64,000 nucleotides of DNA, taken from Zhongshania sp. R06B22 (GTDB lineage Bacteria > Pseudomonadota > Gammaproteobacteria > Pseudomonadales > Spongiibacteraceae). Positions 1-9,385 of the stretch are shown piece by piece (position 1 is the first letter of the stretch; every line of letters begins with the position of its first letter). Location of the stretch: contig NZ_JBFRYB010000001.1 in NCBI RefSeq assembly GCF_040892595.1, positions 868,001 through 932,000 on the forward strand, written 5' to 3'. The position numbers and the translations under genes were made by a program. The notes beneath the pieces are model-generated. The model searched no databases, was not told the origin of the DNA, and saw only the letters and a list, made by a program, of their open reading frames with translations.

Positions 1-222
1 GCATTACTCATCGTCGGCTTGCTTATGTATAGCGGTGTTCAGCATATGTCGCTGCGAGTATCTGCGGTGCTATTTTTTGTGGGTGTACTGGTATTCAGCG
101 GTAGCTTATATGCCATGGCGTTCACGGGAGCGCGGTGGTTGGGAGCGATTACCCCCATCGGCGGCCTAATGTTTTTAGTGGCCTGGGCGTGTCTGGCCTA
201 CTCTGCATGGAAAGCAATGTAA
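1..222 (+). CDS. DUF423 family membrane protein (C-terminal part)
   Basis: The reading frame is open from base 1, so the start lies outside the window; 73 residues remain. They form hydrophobic helices with the conserved DUF423 block [12 protein letters not shown] followed by [13 protein letters not shown], which is diagnostic for this small inner-membrane family (E. coli YgdD type). The function of the family is not established. The TAA stop overlaps the trmB start in a TAATG junction, so the two genes are probably co-translated. Confidence 0.8.
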   Translation, partial: ALLIVGLLMYSGVQHMSLRVSAVLFFVGVLVFSGSLYAMAFTGARWLGAITPIGGLMFLVAWACLAYSAWKAM

Positions 223-917
223 TGACTGATAACGTCGCACCTATCCGTCGTCGCATTAAGAGCTTTGTCCTTCGCACCGGACGCATGACCGACGGGCAAC
301 GGCGCGCCTACGAGATTAATTGGACCGAGCTGGGTTTGCAGCGCAGCGACGGCATGCAAAATTTTGAAGCCACCTTTGGGCGCGTCGCACCGGTCGTATT
401 GGAAATTGGTTTCGGTATGGGCGACTCTCTTGCAGAAATGGCGGGGAGTGCTTTAGAGAATGACTTTATTGGCGTCGAAGTCCACACCCCGGGCGTTGGT
501 CGTTTGATGTACTTGGTGCAGGACGCCGGTCTGACAAATGTTCGCACCTACGAAGACGATGCGGTGGAAGTGCTGGCGCATTGCATTCCCAATGACAGTT
601 TAAGCCGTATTCAAATTTATTTTCCTGATCCTTGGCACAAGCTGCGCCACCATAAGCGTCGCCTCATTCAAGGCCCATTTGTTCAGGTTTTGCGCAGCAA
701 GCTTAAAATCGGCGGTGTTTTGCACTTGGCTACCGACTGGCAGCATTATGCCGAGCATATGATGACGGTAATGAGCGATGCTGAAGGCTATAGCAATGTG
801 GCCGGTGTCAGCCAATATTCGCCGCGACCAGATTATCGGCCGATCACCAAGTTTGAAAAGCGTGGTGAGCGTCTGGGTCACGGCGTTTGGGATTTACTAT
901 TTACCAAAACTAACTAG
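222..917 (+). CDS. trmB: tRNA (guanine-N7-)-methyltransferase TrmB
   Basis: Methylates G46 in the variable loop of tRNA using S-adenosylmethionine, in the cytosol. The 231-aa product has the SAM-binding motif EIGFGMG at residues 61-67 and the family signature PDPWHK at 135-140 followed by a basic RHHKRR stretch. The C-terminus TKFEKRGERLGHGVWDL is typical. An upstream in-frame start at 135 lies inside the DUF423 gene. The ATG at 222, overlapping the preceding stop (TAATG), gives the normal family length and N-terminus and is preferred. Confidence 0.95.
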   Translation: MTDNVAPIRRRIKSFVLRTGRMTDGQRRAYEINWTELGLQRSDGMQNFEATFGRVAPVVLEIGFGMGDSLAEMAGSALENDFIGVEVHTPGVGRLMYLVQDAGLTNVRTYEDDAVEVLAHCIPNDSLSRIQIYFPDPWHKLRHHKRRLIQGPFVQVLRSKLKIGGVLHLATDWQHYAEHMMTVMSDAEGYSNVAGVSQYSPRPDYRPITKFEKRGERLGHGVWDLLFTKTN

Positions 918-1187
918 TCCTTCGCACGGCGTGCAATATCTTGGGGCGGGCGCACCACGACCAGATCCATATTGGTGCGCAGGCTCTAATAATGATATTG
1001 GGTGCCTGCGGTCACAGTTTGTGAGATCCCAGAGCGCTTACATTTAAACGCGGCAATAGTAACAGCGCATTACTAAATATAGATTCCCCACTTGCCCGTG
1101 ATTCTCTGGATATTGCTTATCAGCGCAGAGTGTTTGAGTGCCGAATTGACTAGCGTCTAAGTCAGAACATCTACCGAGCAAGACAAT

Positions 1188-2096
1188 TTAATTTTGTAAG
1201 TGTTTAAGTGCAATTACTGCTGCGGCAGTGCGGTTTTCAACGTTGAGTTTTCGGAAAATTTGTTCCAAGTGCTTATTCGCAGTGCGCGGGCTCATGCTTA
1301 ATATGGTGCCGATTTCCCGATTGGTTTTACCGTGAGCAATCCACAGCAACACCTCAGACTCACGTTCGGTCATCGGCAGCGCGGAGCGCAGCCGGTCAAC
1401 GTCAGAAGGCCGCTCCATGTCGATTAACTGGAGTAAGTATTCGTCGCTGCCAGTTTGACTGATGTAGCGGATTTCCAAGGCCTTTTCGGCAGCTTTAATT
1501 AATAAACCTTTTTCTTTATTAAAATGCGGTGCAAGCAGTTGGCGTAGCTGGGTGGGCAAATTTTCGCTCAACCACTGCGTATCTAGCCCGGCGTCTTCAA
1601 GTAAGTGATAGGCCTGCGGCGTGGCCCATAAGAGATTGCCATCAGCTGCGGCGGAAAATAGAAATTGCCCCGCGCTATCCAGTGCTACTCTAGCGCTTAA
1701 TGTCAGGCGCGCATTACTCAGATGCGCCAGCATTCTGGCGATCAACTCGTCGCCTTTTACAGGCTTTGTAATATAGTCGACACCACCGGCTGTAAAACCT
1801 TTAACAATGCTTTCAGTATCACTAAGCCCTGTCATAAATATGACAGGGATATGCGCCAGATCCCGATTTTCTTTGAGCCTGCGACATGTTTCAAAGCCGT
1901 CCATATTTGGCATCAGTGCGTCCATTAAAATCACGTCTGGCGTAATGTTGGCGGCGATAGTTAGGGCTTGGGCTCCTTCTAAGGCAACAAGTACGGTAAT
2001 TCCCGCCTGATCTAGGGTGTCGTTCAGCATGCTGAGTGTGTCGGGGGAGTCATCGACAATCAGAACAACGTCTTTTTTACCACGATAAGTGTTCAT
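1188..2096 (-). CDS. LuxR-type response regulator
   Basis: Two-domain regulator of 302 aa. An N-terminal receiver domain has the acidic pair in LIVDDSPDT, phosphoacceptor Asp59 in ILMDALMP and the conserved lysine in YITKPVKG. A linker of about 100 residues leads to a C-terminal LuxR/NarL-type helix-turn-helix (about residues 235-300, MTERESEVLLWIAHGKTNRE). Its ATG overlaps the stop of the upstream hybrid kinase (ATGA), so the two are translationally coupled and almost certainly cognate partners. The likely targets are nitrogen-acquisition promoters nearby, including the dyads at 5777 and 12373, but that is inference. Confidence 0.9.
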   Translation of the reverse strand: MNTYRGKKDVVLIVDDSPDTLSMLNDTLDQAGITVLVALEGAQALTIAANITPDVILMDALMPNMDGFETCRRLKENRDLAHIPVIFMTGLSDTESIVKGFTAGGVDYITKPVKGDELIARMLAHLSNARLTLSARVALDSAGQFLFSAAADGNLLWATPQAYHLLEDAGLDTQWLSENLPTQLRQLLAPHFNKEKGLLIKAAEKALEIRYISQTGSDEYLLQLIDMERPSDVDRLRSALPMTERESEVLLWIAHGKTNREIGTILSMSPRTANKHLEQIFRKLNVENRTAAAVIALKHLQN

Positions 2097-5000
2097 GATG
2101 AGGTGTCGTCCAAAGCATTAATGAGTGCGCCAAACTGAAATCCGGCAGTAAGTTCTTGTAAGGTGCTCACTGTCGCAGGGTCGGCATTACCTTCTTCAGA
2201 AATTTTGTCCAAGCAGTGCTTGATTCCCTTTGCGTAACCTATTTTTGCAAGTTGGATAAGTTCGCGGCGATTCTCATCGCTAAGGGGCACACCCAAATTT
2301 ACCGGCGTGGTGGCGGCGGAAATAGACGCTACACGGTGTTCTTCAGATTCATACTGCCAGACTATAGCGGCGTGCTTAGCTAAATAGTTGAGCAGTTGTG
2401 ACAGGCGAATGGGTTTAAAAAGGTAGGCGTCGTGGGGCGGGACATCGCTGCTCTCTGGTGTCACTTCGGCGGCATTAGCCGAGATCATAATAATAGTCGC
2501 ATTGTGAATGCGTTCGCGAATAGTGGCCGCAAGTTCCCAGCCGCTCATTCCCGGCATTGAAATGTCTAATAAGAAAATGTGTGGCTGCGGATCACAGTAA
2601 CGCAGCATATCCAAGCAGGTGTTGCCATCCGGGGCGGATATTACATTGAACCCAAGTGGCTTAAGAAAATCGTTTAACAAGCTGCGATGAGTGGGTTCAT
2701 CATCGACAACAAATAGGGTTTTCTCGCCGCCCTTGTAGCCAATAATTTTCCGTTCCAGCGGTGAAGACACTGCTAGGCGGTCAGTACTACTTAACATCAG
2801 TGATAATTTTACTTCGCTGCCGACACCCACTTCGCTATGAATGGCGATATCACCACCCATAATATCGGTGAGCAAGCGGGTGATTGTCAGACCTAAACCC
2901 GTACCGGTGGTATGCGGTGAGCCCGGCTTGCGAACGCGCTCAAAGGGTTGAAATACCCGTTCTATATCGTCAGCGGCAATGCCGATGCCGGTGTCATTAA
3001 TAATAAATTCCGCGACCTGATTGCGGTAGCTAACAGTAAAATTTACCCGACCTTCGGGAGTGTACTTAATGGCATTGGAAATAAGATTGATGAGGATCTG
3101 ACGCAGGCGTTTCTCGTCGGTTTTCACCGTCTCGGGTAATGGCGTCAGCCGGTCATAGCTAAAGCCAATACCTTTTGCCTGCGCTTGAACCTGAAACATG
3201 CTGATTATTTGATCCAGCAAATTGCCAATATTGACGTCCGAGGTAGAGAGCTCAAGTCGGCCCGCTTCAATGCGGGAAATATCCAGTAGCCCCTCTATTA
3301 GGTCGGCCAAGTGTTCGCTGCTGCGGCGAATAACTTTGAGAGCATCAAGTCTGCTTGCTGGAATACTGGGGTCTTTTTCTAGAAGCTGTGCATAGCCTAG
3401 TATTGCATTAAGTGGTGAGCGCAGCTCGTGGCTGATCCCAGTAAGATAGCGGGTTTTGGCTTGGTTTGCTGATTCTGCGATTTCCTTTGCTTGTTGCAAT
3501 TGCATATCGGTTTGTTTATGAGCCTCAATTTCTGTCATCAGTAATTCGGTTTGACGTTGTGACTCTTCCTGGGCCACGCGGCGACTGTCATGCACCAAGG
3601 CAAACATCCACGCGAGAATTCCGGACACAATAAGTAGGATAAAGAAGACATTGCTGAGCGCGCTAGCAGCAAGGCTGCGCTCCATACCTTCGTCAATGGT
3701 GATCTGCACATAAACTAGTGCCAATACACTGGCGATCATAAAGCTTATTAGCGTAAATAAGCCGATGAAGTGGCCGGTTCGGGTATTTAGTGAGCGAATC
3801 CATGTGAGTGGCAAGATAAAGCTAAGCGCACTAGTTAGCTGTTCTGCCATGCGCGAGTTAGTTTTACACATATCGTGACAACGGCTGTCCAGTGAGCAGC
3901 ACAGCGAACATATTGGGCCGGAATAGGCGGGGCAGTGACTCATATCCTCGCCTTCAAACTGGTGATAGCAAAGACAACATCGCAGTGAAGCGTGGCTGCT
4001 GGCTAAGAGGGGCTCTCTAGCAATATAGAATTTGCCTTTGCTTAACCAGCAAATCAAAGGGGCAAAAATAAATGTACTGCCTAGCGCGATATATGATGCC
4101 AGTGCCTGAGCGGTTTCACCTAGCTGACCGAAGTGGGCGAGAAAGCCCAGTATCGATGCAATCAGCATAGAGCCAACGCCCACCGGATTGATATCGTAAA
4201 GGTGGGCGCGCTTAAATTCCATAGTAGCGGGGCGCAGACCCAGCGGACGGTTTATGACCAGGTCTGCAACCAGCGATCCTACCCACGCTAGGGCAATAAT
4301 CGAATAAGCGGTGAGAATCTCTTCCAATACTCGGTAGATGCCAAGTTCCATAAGTAGCAGTGCAATCGTTACATTGAACACTAGCCACACTACTCGACCG
4401 GGGTGATTGTGGGTGAGGCGGGAGAAGAAATTGGACCACGCAATAGATCCAGCGTAGGCATTGGTCACATTAATCTTAAGCTGCGACAAAATAACAAAAG
4501 TGCCTACTAAAAAGAGCGTTAATTGCGGTGAATTAGTTAGGTAACTAAAGGCAACTAAATACATTCGGTTAGGATCGGAGGCCTCACTAAATGGAATGCC
4601 GTGGCTGAGAGCCAATACCGCCAAGAACGAGCCGATTAGAATTTTAATTGAACCGCTAACAATCCAACCAGGTCCGGCGGCAATCAAGGCCAGCCACCAG
4701 CGCCTATCGGGTTTTTCTTGGTGGGGTAAGAATCGCAGGAAATCGACCTGTTCGCCTATTTGTGCGATCAATGAAAAGATAACCGCAGAGGCGGCACCAA
4801 ACGCGAGAAGGTTTAAATTTGGGTCGCTGTCGGGTGCCGTAAAGTCGATCCAATTATCAAAGGCGTCGTCAGATTGAACGACGATACACACTAGCGGCAA
4901 GAGCTGCAGTATTACCCAAAGCGGTTGCGTCCACAGCTGAAAACGGCTGATAAATGTAATGCCGTGAGTTACTAAGGGGATAACCACCACTGCGCTAATG

Positions 5001-5461
5001 AGGTAGCCGTATCGGAGGGGGATATCCAGCGTTAACTCTAGGGCGAGCGCCATAATGGCGGCTTCTAGTGCGAAGAATATAAACGTGAACGAGGCGTAAA
5101 TTAGCGAGGTTATGGTAGAGCCAATATAGCCGAAACCCGCTCCGCGAGTGAGTAGATCGATATCAACCCCGCGGCGGGCGGCGTGATAACAAATGGGCAA
5201 GCCGGTCAGAAAAATAATGATCGTAACCGCAACGACCGCCGCTACGGTGTTACTGAAGCCATAGCTCAGGGTGATCGCACCGCCTATCGCTTCAAGAGCT
5301 AGAAACGAAATAGCACCGAGCGCCGTGTTTGATACCCGCGCGACTGTCCAGCGACGGGCACTTTTGGCGGTAAACCGTAGTGCGTAGTCTTCCAGTGTCT
5401 CGTTCGCGACCCACCGATTGTATTTGCGGCGAACGCGAAACACCCGTTGCTGGGGATTCAT
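2093..5461 (-). CDS. NCS1-permease-like hybrid sensor histidine kinase/response regulator
   Basis: Large 1122-aa membrane kinase. The first ~500 residues are a multi-spanning segment resembling an NCS1 (purine/cytosine/allantoin) permease. A short cysteine-rich stretch follows (CCLCYHQF, then HCPAYSGPICSLCC), then two more membrane helices. Next come a coiled linker, a HisKA domain with ISHELRSPLNAILGYAQLL, a HATPase domain (NLISNAIKYTPEGR, DTGIGI, GTGLGLTITRLL) and a C-terminal receiver with FLLDISMPGMSGWEL. This is the architecture of transporter-sensor kinases such as CbrA/CrbS, with an NCS1 rather than SSS module. The ATG at 5461 is preferred over an upstream start at 5536 because the extra 25 residues are not membrane-like. 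The ligand is unknown; a nitrogenous compound is likely given the nearby urt and fmd genes. Confidence 0.85.
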   Translation of the reverse strand: MNPQQRVFRVRRKYNRWVANETLEDYALRFTAKSARRWTVARVSNTALGAISFLALEAIGGAITLSYGFSNTVAAVVAVTIIIFLTGLPICYHAARRGVDIDLLTRGAGFGYIGSTITSLIYASFTFIFFALEAAIMALALELTLDIPLRYGYLISAVVVIPLVTHGITFISRFQLWTQPLWVILQLLPLVCIVVQSDDAFDNWIDFTAPDSDPNLNLLAFGAASAVIFSLIAQIGEQVDFLRFLPHQEKPDRRWWLALIAAGPGWIVSGSIKILIGSFLAVLALSHGIPFSEASDPNRMYLVAFSYLTNSPQLTLFLVGTFVILSQLKINVTNAYAGSIAWSNFFSRLTHNHPGRVVWLVFNVTIALLLMELGIYRVLEEILTAYSIIALAWVGSLVADLVINRPLGLRPATMEFKRAHLYDINPVGVGSMLIASILGFLAHFGQLGETAQALASYIALGSTFIFAPLICWLSKGKFYIAREPLLASSHASLRCCLCYHQFEGEDMSHCPAYSGPICSLCCSLDSRCHDMCKTNSRMAEQLTSALSFILPLTWIRSLNTRTGHFIGLFTLISFMIASVLALVYVQITIDEGMERSLAASALSNVFFILLIVSGILAWMFALVHDSRRVAQEESQRQTELLMTEIEAHKQTDMQLQQAKEIAESANQAKTRYLTGISHELRSPLNAILGYAQLLEKDPSIPASRLDALKVIRRSSEHLADLIEGLLDISRIEAGRLELSTSDVNIGNLLDQIISMFQVQAQAKGIGFSYDRLTPLPETVKTDEKRLRQILINLISNAIKYTPEGRVNFTVSYRNQVAEFIINDTGIGIAADDIERVFQPFERVRKPGSPHTTGTGLGLTITRLLTDIMGGDIAIHSEVGVGSEVKLSLMLSSTDRLAVSSPLERKIIGYKGGEKTLFVVDDEPTHRSLLNDFLKPLGFNVISAPDGNTCLDMLRYCDPQPHIFLLDISMPGMSGWELAATIRERIHNATIIMISANAAEVTPESSDVPPHDAYLFKPIRLSQLLNYLAKHAAIVWQYESEEHRVASISAATTPVNLGVPLSDENRRELIQLAKIGYAKGIKHCLDKISEEGNADPATVSTLQELTAGFQFGALINALDDTSS

Positions 5462-5886
5462 AGCGGTAAACTCATTTCTATGCGCATAAATAGTGCCGAT
5501 GTGGGGCTGGCAACGGCGCATTGTCTGGGAATGCAAACGAATAGCCTGAAGATATCAATTGGAAAGCACTGCTTGGCTTACTTCTGGCTAGAGACTAGCT
5601 AGTGCGTTGCAGGAAAGGTGCCACCACAAAAACTCTCTTAGTCTGCGGCGACGTCTGCGCAAATTAAGAATACGAAAATTTGATACTGCTTAAATATCAA
5701 TGCCGATCTTTTCACCTGCGATCCATATCCTAGCCCGCTGAGGTTAGAAACTATCTCGCCCGCTCAGTTGGCGGTATACGTCATTTAACATAGTGAGGTG
5801 GAGCATTCACCTCATGGTGAGTCGAGGTACTTCTGCGGAAACTGCTAGCTGTCGAATCAAGTAACCGTAGCGTAGGAGAAGTAACG
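5462..5886 (+). promoter_or_regulatory. urtA upstream region with two dyads
   Basis: No gene is seen in these 425 bases. Two dyads lie near urtA. TACGTCATTTAACATAG at 5777-5793 is nearly identical (16 of 17) to the site upstream of fmdA. The inverted repeat TGAGGTG-N7-CACCTCA lies at 5794-5814. A GGAG ribosome site precedes the urtA ATG. The dyads are candidate operators; the bound protein is unknown. Confidence 0.5.
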
Positions 5887-7134
5887 ATGAGTGACAAATC
5901 CAATAATCGGCGTTTCTGGGGTCGCCGCAAGGTGGTTCGAGCAATAGGCGCTCTGCCACTGGGAATCCTCCTAGCGTCGCAGTTGAGCTGGGCAGCGCCT
6001 GCCACAACCACTGGCCAAGCGGTAACTGATGATACCGTCACGGTGGGTATATTACATTCACTAACAGGCACCATGGCGATTAGTGAGACGGGTGCACAAG
6101 AAGCTGAAAAACTGGCTATTAAGCAAATCAATGAATCTGGCGGTATTTTGGGTCGCCAAATCAAAATCATTCAAGAAGATGGCGCCAGTGATTGGCCGAC
6201 CTTTGCAGAGAAAAGTCGCAAGTTGTTGGTGAATGACAAGGTGGCAGCGGTATTTGGCTGCTGGACATCGGCATCCCGCAAAGCCGCACTGCCCGTATTT
6301 GAAAAAGAAAACGGTCTACTCTACTACCCAACTTTCTATGAAGGATTGGAACAGTCTAAAAACGTAATTTACACCGGCCAGGAAGCCACTCAGCAGATTC
6401 TAGACGGTTTGAATTGGGTAGCTAAAGAGAAGGGTGCAAAGACTTTCTATCTGATCGGTTCTGATTACATTTGGCCACGTACTTCCATGAAAATTGCCCG
6501 TAAACACATTGAAACCGTGTTAGGTGGCAAGGTTGTGGGCGAAGAGTACAAGCCGCTGGGCGATACCCAGTTCGGTACGGTCATCAATAAAATCCGTTTG
6601 AAAAAGCCTGATGTTATTTATGCCGCGGTAGTAGGTGGTAGTAACGTCGCATGGTTTAAGCAGCTTAAAGCAGCCGGGATAACCTCTAAGAAACAAACGC
6701 TACTGACTATCTCGGTAACCGAAGATGAAGTGCTGGGCATCGGTGGTGAAAACCTCGAAGGCTTCTACTCCATCATGAAGTACTTCCAGAGTCAGGATAA
6801 CCCCAACAACGTGGCCTTTGTGAAAGCGTTTAAAGAAATGTGGGGCGATGACAGCGTAATTGGCGATGTAACTCAAGCCGCCTACCTAGGGCCTTGGTTA
6901 TGGAAGGCAGCTGTTGAGAAAGCCGGTACCTTCGACGTTGACGCGGTAGTGGCGGCATCTGAAGAAGGTGACATCGAGTTGACCACCGCACCAGAAGGCT
7001 ATGTAAAGCTTCACCCCAATCACCATCTATGGAGCAAGGCGCGCGTCGGCAAGTGGAAGAAAGATGGTCAAGCTGAAGTGGTGTATACCTCTGAACTGCT
7101 CGAGCCAGATCCATTCCCAGAAGGTTACCAATAG
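5887..7134 (+). CDS. urtA: urea/short-chain amide ABC transporter, substrate-binding protein
   Basis: Periplasmic binding protein of 415 aa. The N-terminus carries arginines before a hydrophobic export segment ending SQLSWA-AP. The mature part matches the UrtA family closely, including VGILHSLTGTMAISE, WPTFAEKSRKLL, VFGCWTSASRKAALPVFE, YYPTFYEGLEQS and GSDYIWPRTS. It captures urea or related short amides for UrtBCDE. First gene of a five-gene transporter cluster, followed by a stem-loop that may protect its message so that it is made in excess. Because no urease is present and formamidase is nearby, the true ligand could be formamide or another amide. Confidence 0.92.
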   Translation: MSDKSNNRRFWGRRKVVRAIGALPLGILLASQLSWAAPATTTGQAVTDDTVTVGILHSLTGTMAISETGAQEAEKLAIKQINESGGILGRQIKIIQEDGASDWPTFAEKSRKLLVNDKVAAVFGCWTSASRKAALPVFEKENGLLYYPTFYEGLEQSKNVIYTGQEATQQILDGLNWVAKEKGAKTFYLIGSDYIWPRTSMKIARKHIETVLGGKVVGEEYKPLGDTQFGTVINKIRLKKPDVIYAAVVGGSNVAWFKQLKAAGITSKKQTLLTISVTEDEVLGIGGENLEGFYSIMKYFQSQDNPNNVAFVKAFKEMWGDDSVIGDVTQAAYLGPWLWKAAVEKAGTFDVDAVVAASEEGDIELTTAPEGYVKLHPNHHLWSKARVGKWKKDGQAEVVYTSELLEPDPFPEGYQ

Positions 7135-7169
7135 GCCCGCGGGCTTGTACTGAAAATATCAGAAATACC

Positions 7170-7199
7170 GGCGAACATGGATGTTCGCCAATCCCTTTT
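7170..7199 (+). terminator. intercistronic stem-loop after urtA
   Basis: Perfect 9-bp arms GGCGAACAT and ATGTTCGCC around a 2-base centre, followed by AATCCCTTTT. It sits between urtA and urtB, where it could act as a partial terminator or a 3' stabiliser that raises binding-protein level above that of the permeases. Confidence 0.55.
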
Positions 7200-7252
7200 A
7201 AGTAATTAAGTGTGCAAAGAATGTTGACGTATTTATTAGCGGAGGCTAAGTA

Positions 7253-8176
7253 ATGGGCGGTTATAGCTACGATGAGTTAGGCGCGATATTCGCAATGCAA
7301 GGCTTCGCCGGCATCAGCTTGTTTAGCGTACTGTTGCTGATGGCCTTGGGGCTCGCAATTATATTTGGACAAATGGGCGTTATTAACATGGCCCACGGCG
7401 AATTTATGGCCGCGGGTGCGTATACCACCTATTTGATTTCTTCTTTAACGGAAACGTATATTCCGGCATTCATGCCCTACTATTTCGTATTTTCGATAGC
7501 AGCCGCGTTTCTGGTTGCAGGGGTGTTGGGCTATCTAGCAGAATTTATATTAATAAGGCATCTCTATAAGCGGCCTCTAGATACGCTGTTAGCGACCTGG
7601 GGTTTGAGCTTAATTATGCAGCAATCCTATCGCTCTATATTTGGCGCAAGGGAAGTCAGTCCTACCTTACCAGATTGGCTGATGGGATCAGTTCAGCCGA
7701 CAGACATGATCGATATTCCAATCAACGGAATGTTTGTACTCGGTTTGACGATATTTACTACCTTAGCGGTGTTCTATCTCATGTTTAAATCCAGATGGGG
7801 TTTGCGAGTGCGTGCCACTACCCAAAACCGGGTGATGAGTGGCGCAGTGGGTATCAATACCAAAAAAGTTGACCGCTACACTTTTGCTCTCGGTTGCGGT
7901 ATTGCTGGTATGGCCGGCGCGGCATTTACCACTATTGCCTCTACCGGACCAACCACGGGAACACTGTATATCGTCGATACATTTATGGTTGTGGTCTTCG
8001 GTGGCGCTGCTAGTTTGTTCGGCACAATCGCTTCAGCATTTTCCATCGCACAGGCGCAATCAATCCTCGAATTCTTTATCAGCGGATCAATGGCCAAAGT
8101 CTTTACCTTGCTCACCTTGGTAATAATTTTGATGTTCAAACCAGAAGGCCTATTCGCCAGCAAGGTTCGTCGCTAA
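7253..8176 (+). CDS. urtB: urea/amide ABC transporter, permease UrtB
   Basis: Inner-membrane permease of 307 aa in the LivH/UrtB family. Recognisable blocks are GLAIIFGQMGVINMAHGEFMA, TLLATWGLSLIMQQSYRSIFG and the cytoplasmic loop RVRATTQNRVMSGAVGINT that contacts the ATPases. It forms a heterodimeric channel with UrtC. The ATG follows a GGAGG site. The stop codon lies in the loop of a 9-bp hairpin. Confidence 0.92.
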   Translation: MGGYSYDELGAIFAMQGFAGISLFSVLLLMALGLAIIFGQMGVINMAHGEFMAAGAYTTYLISSLTETYIPAFMPYYFVFSIAAAFLVAGVLGYLAEFILIRHLYKRPLDTLLATWGLSLIMQQSYRSIFGAREVSPTLPDWLMGSVQPTDMIDIPINGMFVLGLTIFTTLAVFYLMFKSRWGLRVRATTQNRVMSGAVGINTKKVDRYTFALGCGIAGMAGAAFTTIASTGPTTGTLYIVDTFMVVVFGGAASLFGTIASAFSIAQAQSILEFFISGSMAKVFTLLTLVIILMFKPEGLFASKVRR

Positions 8177-8185
8177 GACGAACCT
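8163..8185 (+). other. hairpin enclosing the urtB stop codon
   Basis: Perfect 9-bp arms AGGTTCGTC and GACGAACCT enclose the urtB TAA stop. No T-run follows, so this is more likely a message-stability or coupling element than a terminator. Confidence 0.4.
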
Positions 8186-8230
8186 ACTTCGGATGTGGCG
8201 CGCCTGGTTCTAAATTATTAGGAGTTAATG

Positions 8231-9385
8231 ATGAGCTTTGTTTACGAAAAATTGTTTGGTGATAAAAAAGGCTTAATAGGATTTTGCATACTAGCGACGC
8301 TTATCCTTGTTGTCTTTCCGCTGTTTCTCGATTCATTTAGATTGAACCTAGTTGGTAAATACCTGACCTATGCCTTTGCGGCGGTGAGCTTAGTTTTGCT
8401 GTGGGGCTACGGTGGTACCTTGAGCTTGGGGCAGGGTATCTTTTTTGGGCTTGGCGGTTACGCCATGGCGATGTTCTTAAAACTAGAGGCGTCGTCGCCA
8501 GAGAACACAGCCATCCAGTCGACGCCGGGTATTCCTGATTTTATGGACTGGAACCAGATAACGGAACTTCCGGCGTTCTGGATGCCATTTCACAGCTTCA
8601 CATTTACCTTGATTGCCATCTTAGTCGTGCCGACCTTCTTTGCTTATATCATTGGTGCGGCGATGTTTAAGCGTCGGGTTGGTGGTGTGTACTTTGCGAT
8701 AATAACCCAGGTAATTTCGGTTATCTTAACGGTCTTAATCGTCGGTCAGCAGGGCTTAACTGGCGGCATCAACGGTATCACCGATCTCCGTACTCTCAAT
8801 GGCTGGGATATCACCTCAGATAGCGCTAAAAATCTGTTTTACTTTATCAATTGCTTTCTTTTACTAGCAGTTATTATCGCGTCTCGTTTTGTACTCACCA
8901 GTAAGTTTGGTCGCTTATTGCTGGCTATGCGCGACAAAGAAGATCGAGTTCGCTTTTCGGGCTACGACGTTGCCAACTTTAAAATATTTGTATTCTGCTT
9001 TGCGGCGATGATCTCAGCCATTGGCGGGGCAATGTTCACCTTGCAGGTTGGTTTTATGTCGCCGTCGTTTGTTGGCATCGTACCCTCTATCGAAATGGTT
9101 ATCTTCGCTGCCGTTGGTGGTCGTATGTCACTTATTGGCGCGGTGTATGGCACCTTGTTAATCAACTTTGGTAAAACCGTTTTCTCCGAATCCTTTCCTG
9201 AGTTGTGGTTGTTTTTGATGGGTGGCTTATTCATTGCCGTGGTGATGTTTTTTCCAAACGGCTTGGCAGGTTTGTGGGATGACTACGGTCACCACATCAC
9301 TAAGCGCTTAGAGTTTATAAAGAGCTTATTCGAAAAAAACAAAGCTGACACAGACAATGTTGAGCTGGAAGGAACAAAATCATGA
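8231..9385 (+). CDS. urtC: urea/amide ABC transporter, permease UrtC
   Basis: Second permease subunit, 384 aa, LivM/UrtC family, with several membrane helices and the blocks GYGGTLSLGQGIFFGLGGYAMAM, GGINGITDL, MRDKEDRVRFSGYDVANFK and FMSPSFVGIVPSIEMVIF. Two tandem ATGs occur (8228 and 8231); the second is better spaced from GGAG at 8221. The stop overlaps the urtD start (ATGA), so UrtC and UrtD are translationally coupled. Confidence 0.92.
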   Translation: MSFVYEKLFGDKKGLIGFCILATLILVVFPLFLDSFRLNLVGKYLTYAFAAVSLVLLWGYGGTLSLGQGIFFGLGGYAMAMFLKLEASSPENTAIQSTPGIPDFMDWNQITELPAFWMPFHSFTFTLIAILVVPTFFAYIIGAAMFKRRVGGVYFAIITQVISVILTVLIVGQQGLTGGINGITDLRTLNGWDITSDSAKNLFYFINCFLLLAVIIASRFVLTSKFGRLLLAMRDKEDRVRFSGYDVANFKIFVFCFAAMISAIGGAMFTLQVGFMSPSFVGIVPSIEMVIFAAVGGRMSLIGAVYGTLLINFGKTVFSESFPELWLFLMGGLFIAVVMFFPNGLAGLWDDYGHHITKRLEFIKSLFEKNKADTDNVELEGTKS

